DNA from: Bacteroidales bacterium
Lineage (GTDB): Bacteria > Bacteroidota > Bacteroidia > Bacteroidales > JAAUTT01
DNA: 19,920 nucleotides
NCBI GenBank assembly: GCA_012031335.1
Contig: JAAUTT010000006.1
Location: forward strand, 1 to 19,920
Direction of reading: 5' to 3'
Part shown: positions 1-9,502 of the stretch, one piece after another
How the letters are laid out: each line of letters begins with the position of its first letter
How positions within the stretch are numbered: the first letter of the stretch is position 1
Made by a program: the position numbers and the translations under genes
Notes under the pieces: generated by a model
Told to the model about the DNA's origin: nothing
Seen by the model: only the letters and a program-made list of their open reading frames with translations
Database searches by the model: none

Positions 1-1
1 T

Positions 2-1597
2 GTTACAGGCGCTAATGAGCTGGTAACCCTGAGTGTGGTTAATAAACCATCCTGGTTGAACTTTAACGCTTCTTCCGGTGTATTGAGCGGAACTCCAACC
101 AACGATAATGCTGGTCATAACGGACCGGATACCACCTACCAGATAACTGTAAAAGCTACTGACAAAGGGGGGTTGTTTGCCGAACAGGTATTCAGCGTAA
201 AAGTTAAGAATATCAATGATGCTCCTGTTGTTAACAGTCAGTCTGTTTTAACTGTTGCCGAAGATAACAGCATTACCATTGCTCTGGCAAATTTAAATGT
301 TACAGATGTGGACGATGTATATCCAACCGACTTTACCCTGGCTGTTCAAAATGGCTCAAACTATAATCATTCAGGTAATATAGTTACTCCATTCCCAAAC
401 TATACCGGAACACTTACAATCCCGGTGAAACTTACTGACGGTGGCGCCGCAACAATTGACTATAATGTAACAGTAACAGTAACTCCGGTAAACGATGCTC
501 CGGTTATTACTTCTACCGTATCAAATACTACAATTAATGAAGGTGTTCTCTTTACATACCTGTTTCAGGTAACCGATGTGGATAACACTCCAACTTTATC
601 GGCAGTTAAAAAACCTTCCTGGCTGGTATTTACTCCATCAAACGGAATTCTTGCCGGTACACCAAAATTTGAAGATGTAGGTAAAGATACTATTACCCTG
701 AGGGCTTCGGATGGAACAACCAATGTTGACCAAACAATTATCCTCACCATCGAAAAGGTTAACCATAAACCGGTTCTCAGTGGCAATCCACAAATTTCTG
801 TTGATGAAGATCAGGAGTATTTGTATATTCCAACAGCTACCGATCAGGATGGTGACGAGCTGGTTTACTCTGCGGTAACCATTCCTTCCTGGCTGTCCTT
901 CGATCCTGCAACCCGTGAATTAAAAGGAGTACCAACCAATGATGCAGTTGGAATGCTCAGCAGCAAAAACTTTAACGTTACCCTGAGGGTGAGCGATGGA
1001 AAAGAAACTGCCGACCAATCATTTACAATTACTGTTTTCGCTGTGAATGATGCTCCTGAAATTACCGGCCAGAACGATACTTTAAGCTTTATTGCTTCAG
1101 CTAACTTCGCTATTACCATGGACAAGCTGAAAGTAACCGACCCCGATAACCCGGAATCGGACCTTACCATCGAAATTTTATCGGGTAATAATTACGATGC
1201 AGTTGGTAACATTATCAATGTAACAACTTACAGAGGTCGTTTAGCGGTCAATATCAGGGTAAAGGACAAAGCTGCAAGCAGCGCTACTTACAAGTATATT
1301 GTAATGGTGGAAGCTGGAACCGGCATGTCGAACCTGAAATCGGTTAATGACCTTGTAACCAATGTATATCCAATTCCTGCCTTTGAAAGTGTAACATTTA
1401 AATTCGGTAAGATTGAAACCGAAAGTGCCAAACTTCAGATTACAAACAATACCGGTAAGCTCATCAAATCGTTACCGATAGAAGCAGGTATTTCAAACTA
1501 CGAATTCATGGTGAACGACTTGCCACAGGGAATTTATTACTATAACCTTGTTAGTGGCAAGGAATTCCAGACAGGAAAGTTTGTCGTGGTCAAATAA
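2..1597 (+). CDS. T9SS-exported multidomain adhesin-like protein, 5' partial
   Basis: The frame is already open at base 2, so the start lies outside the window; 531 residues are visible. They form about five repeating beta-sandwich modules of roughly 90-100 residues. Some are of the 'putative Ig' type, with the signature KPSWL followed by GxLxGTP. Others are cadherin-like, with acidic TDVDD, DQDGDE or TDPDN calcium-type loops. Modules are joined by the linker VNDAPV or variants of it. The last 88 residues (about 1331-1594) are a type A T9SS C-terminal sorting domain: NVYPIPAFES, a central TGKL turn, LPQGIYYYNL and the ending GKFVVVK. Such proteins are exported through the T9SS and usually anchored to surface lipopolysaccharide. 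No enzymatic domain is visible in this part; one could lie upstream. The role is inferred to be adhesion or display. Confidence 0.9.
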   Translation, partial: VTGANELVTLSVVNKPSWLNFNASSGVLSGTPTNDNAGHNGPDTTYQITVKATDKGGLFAEQVFSVKVKNINDAPVVNSQSVLTVAEDNSITIALANLNVTDVDDVYPTDFTLAVQNGSNYNHSGNIVTPFPNYTGTLTIPVKLTDGGAATIDYNVTVTVTPVNDAPVITSTVSNTTINEGVLFTYLFQVTDVDNTPTLSAVKKPSWLVFTPSNGILAGTPKFEDVGKDTITLRASDGTTNVDQTIILTIEKVNHKPVLSGNPQISVDEDQEYLYIPTATDQDGDELVYSAVTIPSWLSFDPATRELKGVPTNDAVGMLSSKNFNVTLRVSDGKETADQSFTITVFAVNDAPEITGQNDTLSFIASANFAITMDKLKVTDPDNPESDLTIEILSGNNYDAVGNIINVTTYRGRLAVNIRVKDKAASSATYKYIVMVEAGTGMSNLKSVNDLVTNVYPIPAFESVTFKFGKIETESAKLQITNNTGKLIKSLPIEAGISNYEFMVNDLPQGIYYYNLVSGKEFQTGKFVVVK

Positions 1598-1626
1598 TAT
1601 TTGAGTATATCCTATCAATTAATAAA

Positions 1627-1686
1627 GTTATGGCGGGTAAGCCGGAGCTCTTGGTAAAACAAAAGCTTCGTTCCGCCCGCCATAAC
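1627..1686 (+). terminator. Large hairpin between the two adhesin genes
   Basis: An 11-bp perfect inverted repeat (1627-1637 with 1676-1686) is extended inward by a CGGA/TCCG pairing, enclosing a long loop. It starts 30 bp after the stop of the upstream gene. There is no T-run behind it, so it is not a canonical intrinsic terminator. It may be a terminator or a transcript-stabilising or attenuating structure in the gap between the two surface-protein genes. Confidence 0.5.
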
Positions 1687-1732
1687 AATATTAATGAAAT
1701 GCCTTTCCCATTTTTTACTAATACATAATTGG

Positions 1733-4441
1733 ATGAGAACAAAAATTATATTGTTTCTCCTGGTCATTTTTACTTTTAATGCATACACTCAGGAGGCTTT
1801 AAAAATACTGCCCCTGGGAAATTCAATCACTTACGACAATAATTACGAGGATGTAGATAACCCTCGTCCGAATGGAGAACGTATCTCATACAGGTACCGG
1901 CTTTATCAGTTACTCACCGATGCCGGCTATACCTTCGACTTTATAGGCAGCGAAAACGGCGGGGGAACCTATTTTCCCGACACACAGAATGGTGGATTTC
2001 CCGGAATTAGCATAGAAGAATTGAATGGTATACTCAATAATGGAGTATGGGGAGGTAGTCAGATAACCCCAGGTGCTTACCTTAATACTTATGTACCGGA
2101 TATTATTCTGCTGCATATTGGCACCAATAATATCAGCGCAAATCCTTCTGATGTATCTACTCACATTTCATACCTGATGATATTCTAAATAAATAGATGC
2201 CAAAAGTGCAGATATTGTTGTGGTAATAGCCAAAATAATTAATAGGGTTAGTTCATCGCAACATCAAAATGCCACCACCCAATACAATACGCAGATAGCC
2301 AATCTTGTTGCAACAAGAAAGGGCCAGGGCGATAAGCTGGTGCTGGTAAATATGGAAACCGGTGCCGGTTTAAATTATAATATAGGCGATAACGACGGTA
2401 CAGGTGGTGATATGACCGACGATCTTCATCCTAACAACCACGGATATGGGCTTATGGGGCAACAATGGTATAACGCTCTCGAAACCTATAACTTCAGAGC
2501 TCCTGTTGTAACTGCTATTCCATCACAAACGGTGAATGAGGGAACTGCATTTGCAACTATCAGCCTGGATAATTATGTTTTTGATCCGCAGGATGCCGAT
2601 AAGGATATAACCTGGACGACCACAAGTACTCCGGTAAATTTTAATATTACCATCGACGCTAACCGCATTGCCACAATTACTCCAAAAGATGAAAACTGGA
2701 GCGGCACCGAAACTATTACTTTTAAGGCTACCGATAGTGGTAACGGAAATGATTATAAGTTTGCCACTACCAATGTTACATTTACTGTAAATGCTGTAAA
2801 TGATCCTCCGGTAATTACCGGGCAAAAAACGGTATCGATAAACGAAGATGCCGAATATACACTGAGTTTGAATGATCTCAATTATACAGATGTGGATAAC
2901 AGCGCCGCATCGCTTACACTGCAGGTAATGGATGGCACTAATTATACCCGCACCGGAAATAAGATAAAACCTGCTGCCAATTATAATGGTACCTTATCAG
3001 TGCCTGTTAAATATACGACGGCGCCGCCTATAGCAATACCTTCAATGTGCAGGTTACGGTTGTTTCGGTTAACGATGCTCCGGTAATAACCGGCCAGCAG
3101 GCTTTATCCTTAACGAAGATGAATACATCATGCTCCAGTTATCGAATCTTACTGTTACGGATGCGGATGATAGCTATCCTTCAGGGTTTACCCTTAAGCT
3201 GTATGGTGGGACAAATTATACGCTCACTGGAAGTAAGGTAACTCCAAAACTTAATTACAACGGTACATTGCAGGTTCCTGCCAAGGTTTTTGATGGGAAG
3301 GACAGCAGTAATATTTTTCAATACAGATTACAGTTACCCCGGTAAACGATGTTCCGAAAATGATCCTGCCCCTGAAAAGGGAAGTTTTTACCGATAGCCT
3401 CTATTCACAGAATATAATTACAAGTGATGTTGACAACGATCCTCTGACACTATCGCTTGTTAATGCGCCGTCCTGGATTTCAGTAAGCAGCAATACGCTT
3501 GCAGGTACACCACGTAAAGCGGATGCCGGAACTGCCAGTTTTACCATCCGCCTCAGCGATGGTAAAGTAAATATCGATTCATCATTCAATATCGAAGTAT
3601 TTGTTTCGAATTACGCACCAGATATTACCTCAACGCCTGCAATAACAGTAAACGAAAAAGTAAGGTACGAATATATTTTCAGAGCTACCGATAAAAATCC
3701 TGAGGATGCAGTTGTACTCAATTTTATAAGTAAACCGTCCTGGCTTACCTTTGTTTCGGGAAGTGGCCTGCTTTTCGGAACACCCGGTAACAACGAGGTA
3801 GGGAAATATGATATTGTACTGCTTGCAACCGATGGCATCGATACCACTTTGCAGTCCTATTCCCTCCAAGTTCTGAATGTAAACGATATTCCGGTTATCA
3901 CTTCACAAAAAAATCTTCTATCCACAAAAGCCGGTACTCCCCTGGAAATACTGGTTACCGATCTTCTGATAAATGATCCTGACAATACTTATCCCGGCGA
4001 TTTCAGGGTAGAGATAGTAGCGGGAGCCAATTACACCTTCTCGGGAGCAACAGTAACCCCAGTTTCAACTTATAAGGGAAATCTTTCGGTTGCTGTAAAG
4101 GTTAACGATGGGAGCGACTGGAGTGCAACTTATGTAATTTCAATCAATGTGCTTTCCACTCCAATAAGTATTCTGCACAGGAATAACAGTGCAAAGACTA
4201 TATCTAAAATTTATCCCGTACCCGCGTCTCAGTATATTAACCTGGAATTTGAGAAAATCTGGACGTTGTTGAAGTGCGCATATCCAACCTGAATGGGAAA
4301 GTTTTATCCGATAAAACCTGTGAGATCAACAACAGTCAATTTACAATTGGTGTGGAGGATCTGAATAATGGATTATACATAATTATGGTGAAGAGTGGTG
4401 CTGATATTTATTATTCAAAATTTGTTATTGTAAAGGACTGA
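1733..4441 (+). CDS. Secreted SGNH esterase fused to Ig/cadherin-like repeats and a T9SS sorting domain (frameshifted in this sequence)
   Basis: The chosen start at 1733 gives a clean signal peptide (MRTKIILFLLVIFTF, then cleavage near AYTQ); an ATG at 1694 would add 13 unlikely residues. The SGNH domain follows at once: block I PLGNSIT (Ser31), block III HIGTNN (about residue 130), and block V DDLHPNxxGY at 2418-2447 carrying the catalytic Asp/His. Then come about five Ig/cadherin-like modules (about 2500-4160) and a type A T9SS sorting domain (about 4198-4438: KIYPVPAS, LNGKVL, NGLYIIMV, FVIVK). The frame breaks near 2175, 2192, 3012, 3110, 3327 and 4259, each fixed by one added base, giving a 904-residue protein. 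The family comprises esterases, often carbohydrate O-acetylesterases; the substrate is unknown. The stop is 4 bases before the MBOAT start, suggesting co-transcription with the acetyltransferase genes. The six breaks could mean pseudogenisation, but all motifs survive. Confidence 0.85.
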
Positions 4442-4445
4442 TAAA

Positions 4446-5877
4446 ATGCTTTTTAATTCGATTCACTTCCTGATATTTTTACCGATAGTAGTAGCAGGTT
4501 ATTTTGCTTTACCTCATCGTTTCCGTTGGATCTTGCTGCTTTTGGCAAGCTACTATTTTTACATGTGCTGGAACTACAATTATGTAGTGCTAATAATGGC
4601 TGCAACAGCTATTAACTATATTTCGGGATACTACATAGCCAAAACCGATAATAAACTTAAGAAGAAACTTTTTCTCACCCTTGGGGTAGTAACGAGTTTG
4701 GCTATCCTGTTTTTTTACAAGTATTTCAACTTTTTCGGCAATTCCGTCAACGATCTTTTTACGGCCATGAACATCATGAAGGCTATTCCTCACTATGATG
4801 TTTTACTGCCCGTCGGTATTTCGTTCTATACTTTTCAGACACTTAGCTATACCATTGATGTTTATTATGGGAAACAACCTGTCGTAAAAGCATTTTGGGA
4901 TTTTTGCGCTGTATGTTTCATTCTTTCCGCAGTTGGTTGCGGGACCTATTGAACGCTCACTTAATTTATTACCTCAGTTTTACGAAAAACATAAGTTTGA
5001 ATATGCAAGGATCCGGGATGGAATAATTCTGATGCTTTGGGGGTTCTTTAAGAAAGTAGTAATTGCCGACAGGTTATCGGAATATGTAAACATTGTATAC
5101 AACAGTCCTGGCGACCATACAGGAATGCAGTTTGCCATTGCCACCTTTTTCTTCTGTTTCCAGATATACTGCGATTTCTCGGGTTATTCCGATATTGCCC
5201 TCGGTACAGCACAGGTGATGGGATACCGGTTAATGACAAACTTCAGGAGACCCTATTTTGCTGCAAGTATAAAAGAGTTCTGGCAACGGTGGCATATTTC
5301 ATTATCTACATGGTTCCGCGATTATGTTTACATTCCTTTAGGTGGTAACCGGGTTACCAAATTCCGCTGGAAACTCAACCTGTTTATAACTTTTGTTGTC
5401 AGTGGTATGTGGCATGGCGCTAACTGGACATTTATTATCTGGGGAACTTTACACGGGTTGTACCAGATTTTAGGAATCAGTTTAAAAAAAATACAGGCAA
5501 AATTATTCCCCAAACTCGATCCTGATCGCAAAACCATTGGTCAAATTCTTTTCACCTTTGTTCTTGTGGCTTTCGCCTGGATTTTCTTCCGCGCAAACAC
5601 AGTTGGCGATGCTTTTCATATCATTGGACGGATCCTGGATTTTAGCAGCTACGGGGGTTTTGTCAACCTCTTCAAATTTAAAATCGATTTCGCCTTATCT
5701 TTAGTATTCATTGTTATGCTTATAGCTATTGAAATGTTTCTGGAGAGAGGCACACTTGTAAATTACCTGAGAAGTTTATCAAGGCCTGTAAAATGGACGC
5801 TGTTCTTCTTTATGATTGCGTTGATCTGTGTTTTGGGTAAATGGGAAGAAGTAAATTTCCTTTATTTTCAATTTTAG
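4446..5877 (+). CDS. AlgI-like MBOAT O-acyltransferase (one frameshift)
   Basis: This is a multi-pass inner-membrane acyltransferase of the AlgI/DltB type. Such proteins move acetyl groups across the membrane for O-acetylation of extracytoplasmic polysaccharides. Visible are an N-terminal hydrophobic helix (FLIFLPIVVAGYF), VGISFYTFQTLSYTIDVY, FFPQLVAGPIER, FWQRWHISLSTWFRDYVYIPLGG, and SGMWHGANWTF with the catalytic His codon at 5413-5415; it ends in the family-typical FLYFQF. The reading frame slips in the T run at 4901-4905. Removing one T restores WDFALYVSFFPQ and gives 476 residues, the normal family length. It lies 4 bases after the SGNH esterase and 7 bases before the AlgX-like partner, matching the usual pairing of an MBOAT with an SGNH-type acetyltransferase. 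Confidence 0.93.
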
Positions 5878-5884
5878 AATAATT

Positions 5885-6977
5885 ATGAGCGAAAAATTAC
5901 TTAAAAACTTAATTATAATAGCTGGGGTTGTTTGCAGTATTTTATTCCTTTCGGTGCGTATAGAGCCATTGTATAATTTTTCATGGCCGATAAACTTAAG
6001 GAAGGTTACTGGGAGAACAAAAAATACGGTGAATTGTATTATTTCAATATGATCGATCACTTTAAAGAGCAGAACCTCCCTCCTAGTAATGTTAAATACA
6101 GGTTCACCGAACGACATCCATCGCTCGACAGTGCCGGTCTTTTAATATTTGGCGACAGCTTTATGGATTTTTCAAGAATGGTAACATTTCCCGAAAGGCT
6201 CGGTAATGAACTAAACACCAAAGTTTATTACGAACGTTACGATCTTCCCTTACAGACTTTCGCCGAAAAGAATTATAAAAACACCAAACCAAAGATCTTT
6301 ATTTACGAATCAGCCGAAAGATATATTCCTATAAGGTTCACCACTCCACAGACTTATTTTGAAGGACATTTGAAACAATCCATGAAGTCGGTTGTATTTC
6401 ATAAAGTAATGAATACCATATTCAACAGTAATTCCGAAGGCCTCTATAATTCTATGTTGTTTCAAAGTTATGCAACCAAACCTATTTATTCTTTTATATC
6501 AACGTTTAAATTTGATTACCTGGGATATATAAGCAACTCTACTCCGAAGTACGCCTTTCACGATAATCAAGCCTGGCTGTTTTATTACGAAGAAGTGGAT
6601 AAAAACAACACAAGTTTTTATTACGATTTTACCGATCAGGATATCGATACCTATTGCGATAATATTGCTGATCTATCAAAGAAGCTGAAGGAACATTATA
6701 ATCTGGAATGGTTTTTATGCCCATCCCCTCAAAATACACTATTTATCATACGATTTTGAATAACGACGAATACAATAATTTTCTGCCCAGGTTGCATGCA
6801 GGTCTGGAGAAACGTGGCATCCCCGTTATCAAACTTTATGAGGATTATAAAAATTCGGAAAAACTCCTTTATCATCCAACCGATACCCACTGGAATAAGG
6901 AAGGGCTTAATATGGCGTTGGATAATGCTTTGGAGATTATAGATTCGGTAAAAACAAAAAAGAAAATTCCATTATAA
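5885..6977 (+). CDS. AlgX/AlgJ-like SGNH O-acetyltransferase (two frameshifts)
   Basis: This is the probable partner that receives the acetyl group from the MBOAT protein and places it on the polysaccharide. The start at 5885 gives an N-terminal signal anchor ([18 protein letters not shown]), placing the catalytic part outside the inner membrane. Block I is [11 protein letters not shown] (GDSF at 6151-6162) and the Asp-x-x-His block is [12 protein letters not shown] (Asp 6882, His 6888). This Ser plus DTHW arrangement is typical of AlgX/AlgJ/DltD-like enzymes. Two frame breaks lie in T runs at 5977-5981 and 6712-6716. Adding one T to each gives NFFMADKL and EWFFMPIPS and a 364-residue protein. 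The next gene, rfbF, starts 19 bases after the stop. The target glycan is unknown. Confidence 0.85.
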
Positions 6978-6996
6978 AAACTCAAAAAAACAAAAT

Positions 6997-7796
6997 ATGA
7001 AAGTTGTTCTTTTAGCAGGTGGTTTTGGAACCCGCATCAGCGAAGAAAGCGGCATCAGACCAAAACCTATGGTAGAAATAGGGGGGAAACCCATTCTGTG
7101 GCATATCATGAAAATCTATTCTCATTACGGATTGAACGATTTTATCATCTGTTGTGGTTATAAAGGCTACATTATAAAAGAATATTTCTCCAATTATTTC
7201 CTTCATAACTCGGATGTAACATTCGATATGAAAAATAACAACATGATTGTACATCACATGCATGCCGAACCCTGGAAGGTTACACTGGTGGATACCGGCG
7301 AGATGACAATGACGGGAGGTCGCCTGAAAAGGGTGAAGGAATATATCGGCGACGAAACTTTCTGTATGACCTATGGTGATGGTGTAAGCGATGTCAATAT
7401 CAACGACCTGATCATGCATCACAAAACCAGAAAGTATTGGCAACCCTCACTTCGGTAAGACAACACGGACGTTTTGGCGTATTTAACCTGGCCCCACACG
7501 AATCGAAAATCAGTTATTTTAAGGAAAAACCACAGGGCGACGGTGACGATACCGCATGGATCAACGGAGGATTCTTCGTACTCGAACCTAAAGTGATTGA
7601 TTATATCGACAACGATGGTATCAGCTTCGAGAAAGAACCGCTCGAAAAACTAGCTTCGGGTGGAGAACTGGCAGCCTTTAGGCATACCGGCTTCTGGCAA
7701 CCTATGGATACGCTCCGTGATAAAAAATTCCTCGACGACTTATGGGCTGAAAAGCTCCATGGAAAGTGTGGTAACAAATTTATAAAGAAGTATTGA
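6997..7796 (+). CDS. rfbF: Glucose-1-phosphate cytidylyltransferase (one frameshift)
   Basis: This cytoplasmic enzyme makes CDP-glucose from CTP and glucose-1-phosphate, the first committed step to CDP-linked deoxy- and branched sugars. The N-terminal nucleotidyltransferase signature LLAGGFGTR (residues 5-13) is followed by [17 protein letters not shown], then TYGDGVSDV, a metal-binding type Asp motif, and [10 protein letters not shown]. The frame breaks at the A run 7431-7433. Adding one A restores [19 protein letters not shown] and a 266-residue product, near the usual length of about 257. It stands 19 bases after the AlgX-like gene and about 100 bases before the sugar epimerase. No CDP-glucose 4,6-dehydratase gene lies in the window, which is the usual next enzyme. 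Confidence 0.93.
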
Positions 7797-7899
7797 ACAG
7801 TTAATTAAACAATAAAATAAGATTGAAAGCCACAGGTAAAAACACGAATGTTCTCAAACAGGTGGTTCCATCATTCCTTAATCTTAAAATAATTAAATA

Positions 7900-8952
7900 A
7901 TGAAAATTTTAATCGCAGGTAATTTAGGTTATATCGGCCCATCGGTGATGGCCCAGTTACGCAATACTTTTCCCCAGGCCGAATTGTTAGGCTTCGATAT
8001 TGGCTATTTTGCCAAATGCCTTACCAATGCCGAATATGCTCCCGAAGTAGCACTCGATAAACAATTTTATGGGGATATCCGTAAATTTCCTGCCCAACTG
8101 CTCGAAGGTGTTGATGCTGTGGTTGACCTGGCTGCTATTTCCAACGACCCTATGGGTGTTAAATACGAAGAAATAACCCTCGATGTAAACTACAGAGCTG
8201 CCGTTAATCTGGCTAAATTATCAAAAGCTGCCGGTGTAAAAACATTCGTATTTGCATCGAGCTGCAGTATATACGGTTTAGCTTCCGACTACGCAAAAAC
8301 CGAAAAAGACGAAATTAATCCATTAACAGCTTATGCTCGTTCGAAAGTTTTTACTGAGAACGACTTGTTACCTCTTGCCAGCGATGACTTTAAAATCACC
8401 TGTTTGCGTTATGCTACTGCGTGTGGATTCTCCAATCGTCTCCGTCTTGACCTCGTTTTGAACGATTTCGTTGCAGGTGCGCTCATCAATAAGGAAATTT
8501 CAATTTTGAGCGATGGTACTCCATGGAGACCAATGATCAATACCAAAGATATGGCAAGAGGTATTGAATGGGCTATCATCCGCGAAAAATCACAGGGAGG
8601 AAATTACCTCGTGGTAAATACAGGAAGCAACGAGTGGAATAACCAGATTAAACCGCTTGCCGATGCTGTTGCTGCTATTATACCGGGTGTGAAAGTTTCA
8701 ACCAACCCTAATGCAGCTCCCGACAAACGTTCGTACCGTGTAAATTTCGATCTTTTCAAAAGTCTGGCACCTAATCATCAGCCAATCCACGATCTGCCAT
8801 CGACTATTAAAGAAATCAGAGATAACCTGGTAGCTATGAATTTTGCCGATTCTAATTTCCGTAGCGGCAACCTTATCCGGCTGAAAGTGCTTGACAGGCT
8901 GCAGGAATTAAATTACCTGAATGCTAATCTCGACTGGAATTTTAAAAAGTAA
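7900..8952 (+). CDS. NAD-dependent epimerase/dehydratase (extended SDR), nucleotide-sugar modifying
   Basis: An intact 350-residue extended short-chain dehydrogenase. The Rossmann motif is AGNLGYIG (residues 6-13), the catalytic triad is Ser in ASSCSIYG (about 121-123) with Tyr145 and Lys149 in YARSK, and the sugar-nucleotide domain has WRPMINTKDMARGIEWAI. It therefore uses NAD(P) on a nucleotide sugar in the cytoplasm, as epimerase, dehydratase or 4-ketoreductase. It does not show the TGHTGFKG-type start expected of RfbG, so I do not call it CDP-glucose 4,6-dehydratase. It precedes the RmlC-like gene by 4 bases. By analogy with branched-sugar pathways it may be the ketoreductase acting after epimerisation and C-methylation; the exact reaction is inference. 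Confidence 0.85.
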   Translation: MKILIAGNLGYIGPSVMAQLRNTFPQAELLGFDIGYFAKCLTNAEYAPEVALDKQFYGDIRKFPAQLLEGVDAVVDLAAISNDPMGVKYEEITLDVNYRAAVNLAKLSKAAGVKTFVFASSCSIYGLASDYAKTEKDEINPLTAYARSKVFTENDLLPLASDDFKITCLRYATACGFSNRLRLDLVLNDFVAGALINKEISILSDGTPWRPMINTKDMARGIEWAIIREKSQGGNYLVVNTGSNEWNNQIKPLADAVAAIIPGVKVSTNPNAAPDKRSYRVNFDLFKSLAPNHQPIHDLPSTIKEIRDNLVAMNFADSNFRSGNLIRLKVLDRLQELNYLNANLDWNFKK

Positions 8953-8956
8953 TGAT

Positions 8957-9487
8957 ATGATATTTACTGAAACACCTTTAAAAGGCGCATTTCTGCTTGA
9001 AGTAAAGAAGATTGAGGACGATCGCGGTTTTTTTGGGCGTTCCTGGTGTAAAAGAGAAATGGAAGAACACGGCCTGAATGGTAACTTATGTCAGGCCAAT
9101 ACTTCCTTTTCCAAAACAAAAGGAACCATTCGCGGAATGCACTACCAGGTATCACCATATGAGGAAACCAAGCTGATACGCTGTACCCGCGGAGCTATTT
9201 ATGATGTGATTATCGATCTGCGTCCGGGTTCGGAAACTTACCTGCAATGGTTTGGAGCCGAACTTACCCAGGATAATTATAAAATGCTGTATGTCCCCGA
9301 AGGATTTGCTCACGGGTTTATCACCCTCACTGACAATGCGGAAGTGTATTATAATGTAACCCAGTTTTATACACCTGGAGCCGAAGCAGGTATCCGGTTT
9401 AACGATCCTCTTTTTAACATTCAATGGCCATTAGAGCCAACTGTGGTTTCTGAAAAAGACCGCTCACATCCTGACTATAAAAAGTAA
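8957..9487 (+). CDS. RmlC-like sugar-nucleotide 3,5-epimerase
   Basis: A 176-residue cupin of the dTDP-4-dehydrorhamnose 3,5-epimerase family, which inverts C3 and/or C5 of a 4-keto-6-deoxy nucleotide sugar. Family signatures are DDRGFFGRSW near residue 21, KGTIRGMHYQ with the catalytic base His62, YVPEGFAHGF near 112, and the Tyr pair in VYYNVTQFY (about 131). The start at 8957 sits 4 bases after the upstream stop; the in-frame ATG at 8921 would overlap the SDR gene and adds no homologous sequence. Because the cluster starts with RfbF, the substrate is more likely CDP-linked than dTDP-linked, but this cannot be proved from sequence. No rmlA, rmlB or rmlD is present. Confidence 0.88.
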   Translation: MIFTETPLKGAFLLEVKKIEDDRGFFGRSWCKREMEEHGLNGNLCQANTSFSKTKGTIRGMHYQVSPYEETKLIRCTRGAIYDVIIDLRPGSETYLQWFGAELTQDNYKMLYVPEGFAHGFITLTDNAEVYYNVTQFYTPGAEAGIRFNDPLFNIQWPLEPTVVSEKDRSHPDYKK

Positions 9488-9502
9488 AATAATACCAATA
9501 AA

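Noticed and set aside
1..4200. Recurrent DNA motifs in the adhesin genes as a CRISPR array or non-coding repeats
   Set aside because: The repeats are in frame, diverged, spaced at about 270-300 bases and encode protein modules and their linkers.
4890..4960. Programmed ribosomal frameshifting in the MBOAT and other split genes
   Set aside because: Breaks occur at unrelated positions in ten unrelated genes, need both +1 and -1 corrections, and lack a shared slippery site with a downstream structure. Sequence error is simpler.
7900..8952. Calling the SDR gene CDP-glucose 4,6-dehydratase (rfbG)
   Set aside because: The length fits, but the N-terminal motif is AGNLGYIG and not the TGHTGFKG type, and the rest reads as a general epimerase/ketoreductase.
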